Shown: positions 35,770 to 45,431, counted from the first letter of the stretch. The stretch: 64,000 bases of DNA from Anaerosalibacter massiliensis (GCA_000751555.1 CCEZ01000019.1:62001-126000), one strand, 5' to 3'. Translations and numbers: made by a program. Notes: generated from the letters alone by a model not told the origin.

Positions 35770-37663
35770 CTTCTACATATTCAATAAGATGTTTTATATA
35801 TCTTGATCTAATTCCTAAAAAGTATATAAATTGTACCATAAAAAAGCTAAACAATACTATAGGTATTTTAAAAGTAAGGAAGTTTTCTGAAGCTAATTCA
35901 AGAATTTTTACAGAAAAAAGAGTATGAATAACTGCTACAATATAGGGTATAAAAAACAAGGTTGCAATTTCAACTGTAACTGTTTTCTTCAATTCTTTAT
36001 TTGTCAAACCTAATTTTGCCATGTTTTTATATTTCTCTCTATCTTCATCTAAATCATTATAAAATCTAAAATATAAAAAACTTCCTGCTCCAACAAAGAA
36101 TATAACAGCTATGAAAAAACCAATATATAATAAAACGTTAGATTGTTCTTGTTCTACTTCATACATATCTCCTGCAGTCAAGAAAACATAGGGCTTATCC
36201 ATTGGAATTGGTATATTCTTATTTAATATTTTAGCTACTTCTCCAGTTTCAGTCCAATTCTTTATATCTATAGGTACATATTTTCCTTGTTCACCCCTTA
36301 AATATATATCCTTAAATACTTCGTCATTAACAACAATCATAGTCTCCAACATACCTGAGGCTGCAATATGTTCTTCATTAATATCTACAATTCTTAAAGT
36401 TAATTTACTTTTATCAAGTTTTATATTTTCAAGACCTTCTTTTGCCTTTTCCCATTCTTTTCTATACATTTGAGAATTAACTAAAACTGCTTCCCCTTTA
36501 TTTAAGCTGTAGGTTCTCATACCCAATGCCTCTGCTAAATCATTAAAATCAGATTCTTTTATAGCATAAAATTCTTTAGAATCATTCATAGTATCCTTTA
36601 CAAAATCTATACTATATTTCTTATACTTAAATCCTTTTTCCTTTAGCAATTCATCTATATGGTTTATATGCTGTTTTTCTTCCTTGTTATTTTCAAAAGA
36701 AAAATAAGAAAAAGCGAAAGGGAAATTTTTCTTAGTAATATTAACCTGATTTGATTTTACAGAATATAATGTAGCAACAGATATAAATGCAACAGTAGAT
36801 GCAATTGTAACTAGAAAAAGCATTCTTGCATTATCCCTAATTTTATAACTTAAATTTGAAATCCATAATAAATTAGTCTTTTTAAGGTATAAATTTCTAT
36901 CTCTCTTAAATAAATTGAGAACAAGCACACTAAATTGAGAGAAAAACAATAGTGTTCCAGCTGTTCCTAAAACTATAGGTAAATAAGGAGTATTGATAGA
37001 AAATTTTTCTGGATTTAATCCAATACAATACCCTCCTCCAATCATAAATATTGATAATAAAGATAATATTATTGAGGATTTAGGCTCCTTTTTTGGTTTT
37101 TTTCCTGCATTTAGCAATTCTACTGTTTTATTAGTTCTAATTAATTTTGGTGTTACTAAAGATATAATTATAAATATAATTAAAAAACTTATACCAGTAA
37201 GAAATATTGCTTTAGTAGGAAAATAGAAATTGAAATTTTGAATTCCCAAAAATTTTCCTGTAAACATTAGAAATAATTTTGAAAATACTAATCCTAATAC
37301 TAAACCTGAAAATATAGATATAAGACCAATTATAATATTCTCTATAAAAATAAGTTTATTAAACTCTTTCTTAGACATACCTAGTATAGTCAAGATGCCA
37401 AACTCTTTCTTCCTTGCTCGCAAAAATGTACTCAATGAATACAATACAAATAAAAAGGAAAAAGAAAAGATAATAACCTCTGCTACAAGTAATGCCATGT
37501 ATACAGTTGATCCCTCTGAGTAAGAATTAGATAGCACAGGATGAAACAAACAGATAGCAAAAGAAAAAAATATGAACACTGAAAAAGCACTACTTAAAAA
37601 GTATGCAAAATAAGACCTAAAATTTCTTTTTACATTGTTGGAAGCTAATTGATTAAAAGTCAT
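35762..37663 (-). CDS. BceB-like ABC transporter permease (antimicrobial peptide resistance)
   Basis: A 633-residue permease with ten predicted helices: one at the N-terminus, then groups of three, and a large extracellular domain of about 220 residues between helices seven and eight (about 300-515), the BceB architecture. FtsX-like segments (KEFGILTILGMSKKEF, KNMAKLGLTNKELKKTV) are present. It overlaps the ATPase gene by 11 bases. With the ATPase it should sense and remove peptide antibiotics such as bacitracin from lipid carriers and signal to the kinase. Confidence 0.9.
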   Translation of the reverse strand: MTFNQLASNNVKRNFRSYFAYFLSSAFSVFIFFSFAICLFHPVLSNSYSEGSTVYMALLVAEVIIFSFSFLFVLYSLSTFLRARKKEFGILTILGMSKKEFNKLIFIENIIIGLISIFSGLVLGLVFSKLFLMFTGKFLGIQNFNFYFPTKAIFLTGISFLIIFIIISLVTPKLIRTNKTVELLNAGKKPKKEPKSSIILSLLSIFMIGGGYCIGLNPEKFSINTPYLPIVLGTAGTLLFFSQFSVLVLNLFKRDRNLYLKKTNLLWISNLSYKIRDNARMLFLVTIASTVAFISVATLYSVKSNQVNITKKNFPFAFSYFSFENNKEEKQHINHIDELLKEKGFKYKKYSIDFVKDTMNDSKEFYAIKESDFNDLAEALGMRTYSLNKGEAVLVNSQMYRKEWEKAKEGLENIKLDKSKLTLRIVDINEEHIAASGMLETMIVVNDEVFKDIYLRGEQGKYVPIDIKNWTETGEVAKILNKNIPIPMDKPYVFLTAGDMYEVEQEQSNVLLYIGFFIAVIFFVGAGSFLYFRFYNDLDEDREKYKNMAKLGLTNKELKKTVTVEIATLFFIPYIVAVIHTLFSVKILELASENFLTFKIPIVLFSFFMVQFIYFLGIRSRYIKHLIEYVEEN

Positions 37664-38411
37664 TTCTACCGCCTCCTAACATTGAAAGAAGATCCATTAT
37701 TTCCTGATAAAATAATTTCTTATTGTCTCCTTGATGCAATTCATTATACAACTCTCCATCTTTTATAAATATTACTCTATCACAATAACTTGCAGTATAG
37801 GCATCATGGGTCACCATAAGAGTAGTTACCTTATCATTTTTATTTATTTTATAAAATAACTCCATAACATCTTTCGCTGCCTTTGAATCTAAGTTTCCTG
37901 TTGGCTCATCAGCAAGAAGCAAACTAGGTGAACTAATTATAGCTCTAGCTACTGCAGCTCTTTGAGCTTGACCACCTGAAACTTCATAAGTTCTCTTGTT
38001 AAGAATTTTTCCTATTCCTAACTTTCCAGCTACTTCTTCTAACTTTTTATCCATATCAGACACTTCAACGCCATCAAGAGTTAATGGCAAGACTATATTT
38101 TCCCCAATAGTTAAAGTATCCAATAAATTAAAATCTTGAAATACAAAACCTAATTCTCTTCTTCTAAAGAAAGCTAACTCTTCCTTATTCAAATGATGAG
38201 GCTTTTTCTCATTTAATATCACTTCCCCAGAAGTCGGAGTATCAATAGTTGAAATAATATTTAGTAAAGTAGTCTTTCCACTTCCTGAAGGTCCCATTAT
38301 TCCAACAAATTCTCCTTCATCAATAGTAAGATTTATATTATTTAAAGCCTTATATGATATTTTGCCGTCATATATTTTACTAACCTTGTCTAATGTCAAT
38401 AGTTTTTTCAT
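37653..38411 (-). CDS. BceA-like ABC transporter ATP-binding protein
   Basis: A 252-residue ATPase with Walker A GPSGSGKTT, Q-loop FVFQDFNLLDTL, signature VSGGQAQRAAVARAI, Walker B LLLADEPTGNLDS and H-loop MVTHD. It belongs to the MacB/BceA group and partners the downstream permease. A 97-base gap from the kinase gene contains a BceR-type box, so the transporter has its own inducible promoter. RBS GAGAGGAG. Confidence 0.92.
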   Translation of the reverse strand: MKKLLTLDKVSKIYDGKISYKALNNINLTIDEGEFVGIMGPSGSGKTTLLNIISTIDTPTSGEVILNEKKPHHLNKEELAFFRRRELGFVFQDFNLLDTLTIGENIVLPLTLDGVEVSDMDKKLEEVAGKLGIGKILNKRTYEVSGGQAQRAAVARAIISSPSLLLADEPTGNLDSKAAKDVMELFYKINKNDKVTTLMVTHDAYTASYCDRVIFIKDGELYNELHQGDNKKLFYQEIMDLLSMLGGGRNDF

Positions 38412-38492
38412 AAAATTTCTCTCCTCTCTTGTTCTTAAGTATATTTTAACTTCTAAGGCTTTTACTTACTATCGATAATAATTTCACATATC

Positions 38493-38506
38493 TTACAAAG
38501 CTGTAA
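38493..38506 (-). promoter_or_regulatory. BceR-type operator upstream of the transporter genes
   Basis: TTACA-N4-TGTAA fits the TNACA-N4-TGTAA box known for BceR-like regulators. It lies in the gap between the kinase and ATPase genes, two bases below the kinase stop codon (38509). Possible -10 sequences (TATTAT) follow downstream on the minus strand. Confidence 0.75.
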
Positions 38507-38508
38507 TA

Positions 38509-39489
38509 TTAGTTAAAAATTATTTTAATAGTGGTCCCTACTCCAACTTCTGATTCAATATTTATATCATGGGAAAGTCCTTTACATATTTCATGAACTA
38601 TATAAAGTCCCATACCTGTAGATTCTCCAAATTTCCTGCCATTTTCCCCTGTATAAAAAGGTTCCATTACTCTACGAATATCTTTTTTAGGTATTCCTAC
38701 TCCTCTATCTATCACTTCTAATATTGTTTTACCAAATTTTTTATAGGCTTTTATATATATTTTGTCACTTTTCATATAAGAATACTTAACACCATTAGTA
38801 ATGATTTGTTCAAGCATAAATCCAAGCCACTTCATATCAGAATACACAAATAAATCTTCTTCCATATCAATTTGAGGAAAGACTTTTTTTCTGATAAAAT
38901 ATCTTTTCATACTATTTATGACTTCTATAACTGAGGATCTCAAATATACTTTATCCACATGAAAATCATGCCCAAAAGTATCTAGCCTAGCTAAATATAA
39001 TGCCATGTTTAATCCCCTATCTAATCGTTCCAGTTCATCTTTTATACTACCCATATAAGGTTCTGTTTCATTCTCCTGAACAATAAGTCCAATTACGGAA
39101 AGAGGTGTCTTCATTTGATGTACCCATTGATTTATAAAATATAAATGTTCCTTTTGCTTTTCTGAATAATCTTGAATTTCCTTTTGATAAAGTCTATATT
39201 GTTGTTTAAATGAATTGCTAGTTGCTATTGCTAGAGGAGAAGAACCTAAAAAAGATAAAGTATCATCTAAATCTTCTGGCTCATTTATCAATCTTTTGTA
39301 TAATTCTCTATTCATAAGATATTTATATGCTAAAAAACAAAACAATAAAAAATTACTTAAAAAAATAAAATACCCCATATTAGTCTTACTAATAAAGCCT
39401 CCTAATTTCCCATAAAAAAAGAATAGAATTGAAAAATTTAATATATAGACTAAAATATATGAAGCATATTCTCTTAAAAAAAGCTTCAT
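38509..39489 (-). CDS. BceS-like intramembrane-sensing histidine kinase
   Basis: A 326-residue kinase with two N-terminal helices (about 8-28 and 36-55) and almost no extracellular loop, as in BceS. The phosphorylated His124 lies in FINQWVHQMKTPLSV; the ATPase domain has N-box EQIITNGVKYS, DRGVGIPKKDI (G1) and GESTGMGLYI (G2). It gets its input from the BceB-like permease. Its ATG overlaps the regulator's stop (TAATG). Confidence 0.92.
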   Translation of the reverse strand: MKLFLREYASYILVYILNFSILFFFYGKLGGFISKTNMGYFIFLSNFLLFCFLAYKYLMNRELYKRLINEPEDLDDTLSFLGSSPLAIATSNSFKQQYRLYQKEIQDYSEKQKEHLYFINQWVHQMKTPLSVIGLIVQENETEPYMGSIKDELERLDRGLNMALYLARLDTFGHDFHVDKVYLRSSVIEVINSMKRYFIRKKVFPQIDMEEDLFVYSDMKWLGFMLEQIITNGVKYSYMKSDKIYIKAYKKFGKTILEVIDRGVGIPKKDIRRVMEPFYTGENGRKFGESTGMGLYIVHEICKGLSHDINIESEVGVGTTIKIIFN

Positions 39490-40187
39490 TAATTATCACT
39501 CCAAGTAATAACAATTTTATAACCAAGTCCTCTTACTGTTTGAACAGCATTTTGTATGTCAAGCTCTTCAAATCTTTTTCTAAGTCTAGCCACGTTTACA
39601 TTAAGTGTATTATCTTCAACAAAACTTTCATCATCCCATAGCTTTTCTAAAAGATATTCTCTAGTAGCTACCCTAGGATAATTAGACATGAGAATTTCTG
39701 CCAAAACTGCTTCTTTCTTAGTCAATAGTATATTCTTATCTTTATAACTTACCTCTGGTCTTTCAGGGTATAAAACAAGTCCTTCTAAATCAATTACTCT
39801 TTCTTTTACATTGGATGAATAAGAACCATAAGCCCTTCTCAGTTGTCCTTTAATCTTTGCAATAACTACATCATAATAAAAAGGTTTAATTATATAGTCA
39901 TCTCCACCACTCTCTATTCCCATAATCTGTTCCATCTCACCTGAACGAGCAGAAAGAAATATAACTGGACAACTAGATACTTGTCTTATTTTTTTACACC
40001 AATAATAACCATCATACTTAGGTAAATTTACATCTAAAAGTACTAAATGAGGATTTATATTATTAAACTCTTCTAATACATTTTTAAAATCTCTAATTAT
40101 ATAAGAATCATATCCATATCTCTCCATATGGGAAGAAAGGAGTTTAGCAATCTTAAAATCATCTTCAACTATCATTATCTTGTACAT
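39489..40187 (-). CDS. BceR-like response regulator (OmpR family)
   Basis: A 232-residue regulator: receiver domain with EDD at 8-10, phospho-acceptor Asp52 (LVLLDVNLPKYDG), Ser/Lys switch residues, and an OmpR-type winged helix (residues 130-228, LLTKKEAVLAEILMSNYPRVATREYLLEKLW). First gene of the operon regulator-kinase-ATPase-permease. It should bind the TNACA-N4-TGTAA box in front of the transporter genes. Confidence 0.92.
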   Translation of the reverse strand: MYKIMIVEDDFKIAKLLSSHMERYGYDSYIIRDFKNVLEEFNNINPHLVLLDVNLPKYDGYYWCKKIRQVSSCPVIFLSARSGEMEQIMGIESGGDDYIIKPFYYDVVIAKIKGQLRRAYGSYSSNVKERVIDLEGLVLYPERPEVSYKDKNILLTKKEAVLAEILMSNYPRVATREYLLEKLWDDESFVEDNTLNVNVARLRKRFEELDIQNAVQTVRGLGYKIVITWSDN

Positions 40188-40278
40188 TTTAATTTACCTC
40201 CTATTACATTAAATTATTATGTCTACTTAATTATATTATAATTCTAAATAATAATCTTTATATTACTCAAAAATAAAA

Positions 40279-40318
40279 AAACCTAATAAAACCTTACTTT
40301 AAGGCTTCTATTAGGTTT
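40279..40318 (-). terminator. Terminator of the WYL regulator gene
   Basis: Nested hairpin on the minus strand: outer AAACCTAATA / TATTAGGTTT, inner CCTT / AAGG, followed by TTTTATTTTT, 58 bases after the stop. Confidence 0.8.
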
Positions 40319-40375
40319 AAAACCTTCTAAACACCTAGTCACATAATCTGTACTTAGTAAAATAATCATAATATT

Positions 40376-41365
40376 TTAATTGTACATATTATCCAACTCT
40401 TTTACTTTTTCTTTTATTATTTCTCTTACTTCTACTGGTTCTATAAGCTCTGCCGATGAACCAAATTGCAATAACCAAGAAATAAATCCTTGACTAATAA
40501 TTATTTCTGAATGGATTATAAAGTACTCATCTCCATCAATTGTCAAAAATACATCTTTGCCAAATTTATCTATAACTGGATTGATAAGATTATTTTTAAA
40601 TCTAATTTTCACTTTTTTCTTATCACCAGTAAACATATTAAAAGTTTTATTTATATAATCTGCCATATTAAATTCTGCTTCATTAGAATATTCTTTAATA
40701 ACTTTCCTTTTCTCATCAAGTATTTCAACACCTTCTATTCTATCTACTCTATAATGAGATATGTTATCATACTTTTCATGAACTCCTATTAGATAATAAT
40801 TATCTTCATGCCAGCCTAAGCCATAAGGACTTACTTTATAAGTCTTTCCCTTCTTCCTATATTCCAGCTTTTTATTTACATTATATGTAGTATATTTAAA
40901 ATTTACTTTCCTATTTCTTGAAATAGCTTCAGTTAAAGCGTTTACATTATAATAAATCCTCTCGTTCTGACTTTTGATTTTTTCATCTACATAAACTTGT
41001 CCTAACATTTTCTTACCTAAATGCTTACTAGTAAGTTTTTTCAATTTATCAATAAGTTCTCTTGATTTTTTTACAGTTATAGATTTAGAAGCAGATACTG
41101 TATCTATAAGTATTCTCAACTCTTCTTCCTCAAATTCCCTACTTCTTAAATAATACCCTTTGTTATTTTCATCATAAAGACTTATATCATATCCAAAAGC
41201 TTCCAGAGTTTTTATATCTCTTATTACGGAACGTCTTTCTGATATTATTCCCTTAGCTTGCAATTTATCTACTATGTCACTTGCAGTTAAAATATTTTCC
41301 TCATCAGAATCCTCTTTTAATATCTCAAGAACGTACAAAAGTTTAAGTTTAGTCTTTTCTCCCAT
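40376..41365 (-). CDS. HTH-WYL domain transcriptional regulator (YafY-like)
   Basis: About 329 residues. Residues 1-65 form a DeoR-like winged HTH (KLLYVLEILKEDSDEENILTASDIVDKLQ, SERRSVIRDIKTLEAFGYDI), and about 140-320 the WYL domain (VSPYGLGWHEDNYYLIGVHEKYDNISHYRVDRIEGV) with a C-terminal extension. WYL domains sense nucleic-acid or nucleotide ligands. The start at 41365 follows AGGAGG; the open frame reaches 41440 but runs through a palindrome and lacks an RBS. Confidence 0.88.
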   Translation of the reverse strand: MGEKTKLKLLYVLEILKEDSDEENILTASDIVDKLQAKGIISERRSVIRDIKTLEAFGYDISLYDENNKGYYLRSREFEEEELRILIDTVSASKSITVKKSRELIDKLKKLTSKHLGKKMLGQVYVDEKIKSQNERIYYNVNALTEAISRNRKVNFKYTTYNVNKKLEYRKKGKTYKVSPYGLGWHEDNYYLIGVHEKYDNISHYRVDRIEGVEILDEKRKVIKEYSNEAEFNMADYINKTFNMFTGDKKKVKIRFKNNLINPVIDKFGKDVFLTIDGDEYFIIHSEIIISQGFISWLLQFGSSAELIEPVEVREIIKEKVKELDNMYN

Positions 41366-41394
41366 AATAAGACCTCCTATTCTATTACACGAAA

Positions 41395-41420
41395 AGAACC
41401 TTACCTTAAGGTAAGGTTCT
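41395..41420. promoter_or_regulatory. 26-bp perfect palindrome upstream of the WYL regulator
   Basis: Each 13-base arm reads AGAACCTTACCTT and its complement without a spacer. It lies 30 bases before the regulator's ATG. It may be an autoregulatory operator; as RNA it would fold into an 11-bp hairpin with TTAA loop followed by TTTT, so an attenuator is the alternative. Confidence 0.6.
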
Positions 41421-41524
41421 CTTATCTTAACCAGACCCATTTCCCAAAAGTCCTATGTATATTATAACATACTTCCCATATTGTTCATGGATAATTAACT
41501 TTTTCCCATTAATATTATATATAA

Positions 41525-41559
41525 AAAAATTCTTTTCTATAATAATGAAAAGAATTTTT
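41525..41559 (-). terminator. Terminator of the DEAD-box helicase gene
   Basis: A 13-bp perfect stem AAAAATTCTTTTC / GAAAAGAATTTTT with a 9-base loop and T-rich tail on the minus strand, starting eight bases after the stop. Confidence 0.8.
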
Positions 41560-41566
41560 AAATACA

Positions 41567-43153
41567 CTATCTAGGATTTGCTATTTCAACATTCATTTTC
41601 TTACCTTTTATTCTGTAGTTTTTAAGACCTTTAAGCACCTTATTTGTATCTTCTTCAGGTATTTCCACAAAGGAAAATTTATCATATATATCAATTTTAC
41701 CTATATGGTTTCTTGAAAGATTAGTTTTATTTGTAATAGCGCCTATAATATGTCTTGGACTTATTTTTTGTTTCTTACCCATATTGATAAATAATCTAGT
41801 CATACCTAAATCTGCACCATTATTTATTTTTTCTAAATCTATTTGTTCATGTCCATCTTTTTTATTATCTTCTACATAAAGTTTTAAAATAGCAGAAGCA
41901 ATATCAAAAGAATTGTAGTCTTCTTCTAGGAGAATATTTATAATATTTTCATGTTTCGAAAACTCTTTAGCTTCTAATTCACTTCTAATTTTCTCCAATA
42001 ATATATCCATTCTTTTTTCTTCTACATCTCCTAATGTAGGCAAATTCTGTTTAATTATTTTAGTATTAGTATACTTTTGTATAGTTCTAAGCTTGTGTAT
42101 ATCTTTTCCCGCTACAAAACTAAAGGCTTTTCCTGATCTGCCTGCTCTTGCAGTTCTTCCTATTCTGTGAACATAATATTCTTCATCTTGTGGAATATCA
42201 TAATTAAGGACTAAATCTACATCACCTACATCTATTCCTCTGGCTGCCACATCTGTAGCTACTAAAATATCAATATTTCCCTTTCTAAAGGATGACATAA
42301 CCTTATCTCTTTGAGTCTGTTTTAAATCTCCATGCAAACCATCAGCAAAATATCCTCTTCCCTGTAATTCCATTACTAATTCGTCCACTTTTTTCTTTGT
42401 ATTGCAAAATACAAGAGAAAGCTTTGGATTGTGTATATCTATGAGCCTAGATAATATCTCTGTTTTCATATTATTTTTAAGTTCGAAGTAATATTGTTCA
42501 ACTTTAGGCACTGTAAGTTCTTTATGGACCACCTTGACTATTTTCGGGCTGTTTTGATACTTCTTTGCAAAATTCATTATTTCCTTTGGCATTGTTGCTG
42601 AAAAAAATATAGTCTGTCTTTCTTTAGGCATTTGGTTTAATATATTTTCAATATCATCCCTAAAACCCATATCGAACATTTCATCTGCTTCATCAAATAC
42701 AACCATTTTTATACTTTTAGGTTTTAAAGTATGTCTTCTTAAATGGTCTAAGACTCTCCCAGGAGTTCCAATAACAATTTGCACACCCCTTTTCAGACCT
42801 TTTATCTGTCTTTCAATAGGCTGACCACCATAGACTGGTAAAACATATATATCCTTTTTATATTTAGATAATTTTCTTATTTCTTCTGCTACTTGTATTG
42901 ATAACTCTCTTGTGGGACAAAGTACAATAGCTTGAAGTTGTCTATTTTCTGCTTCACAGTTTTCTAATATTGGTATCCCAAAAGCTGCTGTTTTCCCTGT
43001 TCCAGTTTGTGCTTGACCTATTAAATCATTTCCTTCTAATATATAAGGAATCGCCTGAGATTGTATAGGAGACGCTTCTTCAAATCCCATATCAGAAATA
43101 GCTTTTTTTATCTCCTCCGAAAGTTCCGCATGTTTAAATTTCAATTTTCCCAT
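41567..43153 (-). CDS. DEAD-box ATP-dependent RNA helicase with DbpA-type RNA-binding domain
   Basis: A 528-residue helicase with Q motif (SPIQSQAIPYI), AQTGTGKTAAFGIP, PTRELSIQ, TPGRVLDHL, VFDEADEMFDMGF, FSATMP, ATDVAARGIDV and HRIGRTARAGRSG in canonical order. The C-terminal 75 residues (TRLFINMGKKQKISPRHIIGAITNKTNLSRNHIGKIDI) form a DbpA RNA-binding domain. Members help ribosome assembly and RNA decay at low temperature. Monocistronic. Confidence 0.93.
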   Translation of the reverse strand: MGKLKFKHAELSEEIKKAISDMGFEEASPIQSQAIPYILEGNDLIGQAQTGTGKTAAFGIPILENCEAENRQLQAIVLCPTRELSIQVAEEIRKLSKYKKDIYVLPVYGGQPIERQIKGLKRGVQIVIGTPGRVLDHLRRHTLKPKSIKMVVFDEADEMFDMGFRDDIENILNQMPKERQTIFFSATMPKEIMNFAKKYQNSPKIVKVVHKELTVPKVEQYYFELKNNMKTEILSRLIDIHNPKLSLVFCNTKKKVDELVMELQGRGYFADGLHGDLKQTQRDKVMSSFRKGNIDILVATDVAARGIDVGDVDLVLNYDIPQDEEYYVHRIGRTARAGRSGKAFSFVAGKDIHKLRTIQKYTNTKIIKQNLPTLGDVEEKRMDILLEKIRSELEAKEFSKHENIINILLEEDYNSFDIASAILKLYVEDNKKDGHEQIDLEKINNGADLGMTRLFINMGKKQKISPRHIIGAITNKTNLSRNHIGKIDIYDKFSFVEIPEEDTNKVLKGLKNYRIKGKKMNVEIANPR

Positions 43154-43276
43154 AAAAATTTTAACTTCCTTCCTTTTTGCTTATTTAGTCAACTTATAGA
43201 GTATATATTTATTATGGCAAAAATGCAAGGTGAATATTACAGCTAAATTCATATATAATCTTTATTATACAAATTA

Positions 43277-44398
43277 TCAATAAAATAACTCGTGAACTAT
43301 ATGGACAACTAAATACATAAGTTTTTTCATCATATATTCTATTACTTCATTTTCTATAGGTGAATATACATTTGATAATTTGTAATCTATTTCTTTGGAT
43401 ATATTAAAACTACTTTTTATCCTTTCAAGTATTGCTTCTCCCTCTTCTATAGCCTCTTCGTTCGATATAAGTTTCCAATCTAGTTGATCTATGAGATGTA
43501 AATATAAGCTTGTTGGTACTACCAATTTAGATTTCCTATCTATGGTATGAAGTTTATCTATGAATTTGGCTTTACTAAATTCATCAATGGTTTTTATGTC
43601 TTTGTAAATATTGAATAATATGTCTTCGTCAACCTTAAACCTTTTAACTCTCCTAAGAAAGCTATGTTGCTTCTCTCCAGAAAGTCCTGTTTGTCTATAA
43701 AGAGCTTCTTTAACAGCTTTTTTAACTGAAACTCCAATAAGCTCCCCTAATTTCGAATGTTTTCCTGCATTCTTAAGTTTTAACTTTGATTCACTATTTG
43801 ATACAACTATAACTCCATCTGTTCCTGAACCAGTTGAAATCCCATGGGAAAAATTGCTACCTGCCATTAATTCTTGTAATGCTGCAGTCTTAGCTTCTGT
43901 ACAAGTAATAAGTGCCCTTGTTATAGTATCTGTAGGTAAATCAGCATCTATCACTAATATAATATTTATTGTACCTGGTTTTAGCATTACTATTTCTCCA
44001 TCTTCTTCATGAAAAGTAGCTGGATCTCCTACTCTACCTCCATTTACCTCTATGCCACCTGTAACTATTGCTGTAACTGTCAATTGTCTATATTTTTCCT
44101 CTCTAATAGCTACTTCTTCCATAGAAGCCGCTGTACTAATTCCTGCAGATTTATTAGAATCATATCCTAATTCCTCAGCCATAATAGCCATATGTCCTTC
44201 ATAAGTTTCTGCTTTCAATTCACAGTCCATTCCTGCTCCCGGATTAATATCATTGTTAAATATAACTTGCAAATCCTCCCTATATCCACCGTTTATAGGT
44301 GAAGTACTTAAAACTTTCCTACTTCCCTCAAAAGGCATTACAATACTTTTTTTGTATCTATGTACTTCATCTCCTGTGGACAATTTGTAGATTTTCAA
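43277..44398 (-). CDS. cbiZ: CbiZ-like adenosylcobinamide amidohydrolase with C-terminal extension
   Basis: A protein of about 373 residues. The first 230 match the CbiZ fold: VLSTSPINGGYRE, GISTAASMEEVAI, GTINIILVIDADLPTDTITRALITCTEAKTAAL, STGSGTDGVIVVS and AGKHSKLGELIGVSVKKAV. CbiZ removes the side chain of adenosylcobinamide-type corrinoids so they can be remodelled. The last 140 residues are an extra helical domain I do not recognise. Start: AGGGG touches an ATG at 44407, whereas a TTG at 44398 has an eight-base spacing and is preferred; the ATG remains possible. It follows the aldolase gene directly. Confidence 0.82.
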   Translation of the reverse strand: MKIYKLSTGDEVHRYKKSIVMPFEGSRKVLSTSPINGGYREDLQVIFNNDINPGAGMDCELKAETYEGHMAIMAEELGYDSNKSAGISTAASMEEVAIREEKYRQLTVTAIVTGGIEVNGGRVGDPATFHEEDGEIVMLKPGTINIILVIDADLPTDTITRALITCTEAKTAALQELMAGSNFSHGISTGSGTDGVIVVSNSESKLKLKNAGKHSKLGELIGVSVKKAVKEALYRQTGLSGEKQHSFLRRVKRFKVDEDILFNIYKDIKTIDEFSKAKFIDKLHTIDRKSKLVVPTSLYLHLIDQLDWKLISNEEAIEEGEAILERIKSSFNISKEIDYKLSNVYSPIENEVIEYMMKKLMYLVVHIVHELFY

Positions 44399-44414
44399 AT
44401 AAATCATCCCCTAA

Positions 44415-45431
44415 TTATTTAGAACTTATCTTCTTTATAGTATTTATAAACTTGTCTACATCTTCTCTATTAGTATCAAAAGATGTAACTAGCCTTATTT
44501 GTCCATATTCCTCATATAATGGATATATCTTTTCCAATGGTTCTAACCACTCTAAAGGTATATTTATAAATAATATATTTGCTTCAACATTTCTACATAA
44601 ATCTACGCCCTTTATTTCTTTAAGTTTTTCTTCTAAATATTTTGCCATTTCATTTGCATTTATAGCATTTTTCTTCCAAAGATCATCTTCTAAATATGCA
44701 ATAAACTGAGAAGAAATAAAACGCATTTTTGAAACTAACTGCATTCCCTGTTTTCTTATAAATTTAAAATTTTTACTTATTTCTGGATTGAAAGATATTA
44801 TTGCCTCTCCTATCATCATTCCATTTTTAGTCCCTCCAAAAGATAATAAATCCACTCCTGTATCTGTAATCAACTCTCTAAAATTTGTATTTAAAGATAC
44901 TATAGCATTTGCTATTCTTGCCCCATCTACATGAAGATATAAATTGTTTTCATGAGCAAAATCAGCTAATCTTTTTATTTCATCTATAGTATAGACAGTT
45001 CCTACCTCTGTACATTGTGTTATAGAAATGACTCTAGGTTGGACTTGATGTTCATCTCCTATAGAATGTAAAAACTTTTCAATATCTTCTATATATAGTT
45101 TTCCATCTCTATTGGGAACATATAGCAACTTAGAACCACTAAACCTTTCAAAAGCCCCACATTCATCTACATTTATATGGGCTGTATCAGCACATATAAC
45201 CCCATCAAAAGGTCTTATCAAACCACTAAGTCCCACTACATTGGCAGCTGTTCCAGTAGTAACAAAATATACATCTACATTTTTTCCAAATATTTCTCTA
45301 ATTTTTTCTATAGCTTTTTCTGTATAAATATCTTCTCCATAAGGCAATTCATGATCTATATTACATTCTTCTATAGCTTTAAGTATCTTTGGATGTGTTC
45401 CCGAATTATTATCGCTTAAAAAACCTCTCAT
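44415..45431 (-). CDS. Low-specificity L-threonine aldolase (PLP, beta-eliminating lyase family)
   Basis: About 338 residues. SDNNSGTHPKILKAI, VTTGTAANVVGLSGLIRPFDGVICADTAHI, LYLHVDGARIANAI and LLSFGGTKNGMMIGEAI (PLP lysine) are typical of LtaE-type aldolases, which split threonine into glycine and acetaldehyde. The start at 45431 follows AAGGTG by five bases; the frame extends to 45497 without a better RBS. It precedes cbiZ by 16 bases, so the two probably form one transcript. Confidence 0.9.
   Translation of the reverse strand: MRGFLSDNNSGTHPKILKAIEECNIDHELPYGEDIYTEKAIEKIREIFGKNVDVYFVTTGTAANVVGLSGLIRPFDGVICADTAHINVDECGAFERFSGSKLLYVPNRDGKLYIEDIEKFLHSIGDEHQVQPRVISITQCTEVGTVYTIDEIKRLADFAHENNLYLHVDGARIANAIVSLNTNFRELITDTGVDLLSFGGTKNGMMIGEAIISFNPEISKNFKFIRKQGMQLVSKMRFISSQFIAYLEDDLWKKNAINANEMAKYLEEKLKEIKGVDLCRNVEANILFINIPLEWLEPLEKIYPLYEEYGQIRLVTSFDTNREDVDKFINTIKKISSK

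Noticed and set aside
41395-41420. Palindrome as terminator of the helicase gene
   Set aside because: The helicase gene already has a 13-bp terminator at 41525-41559, closer to its stop.
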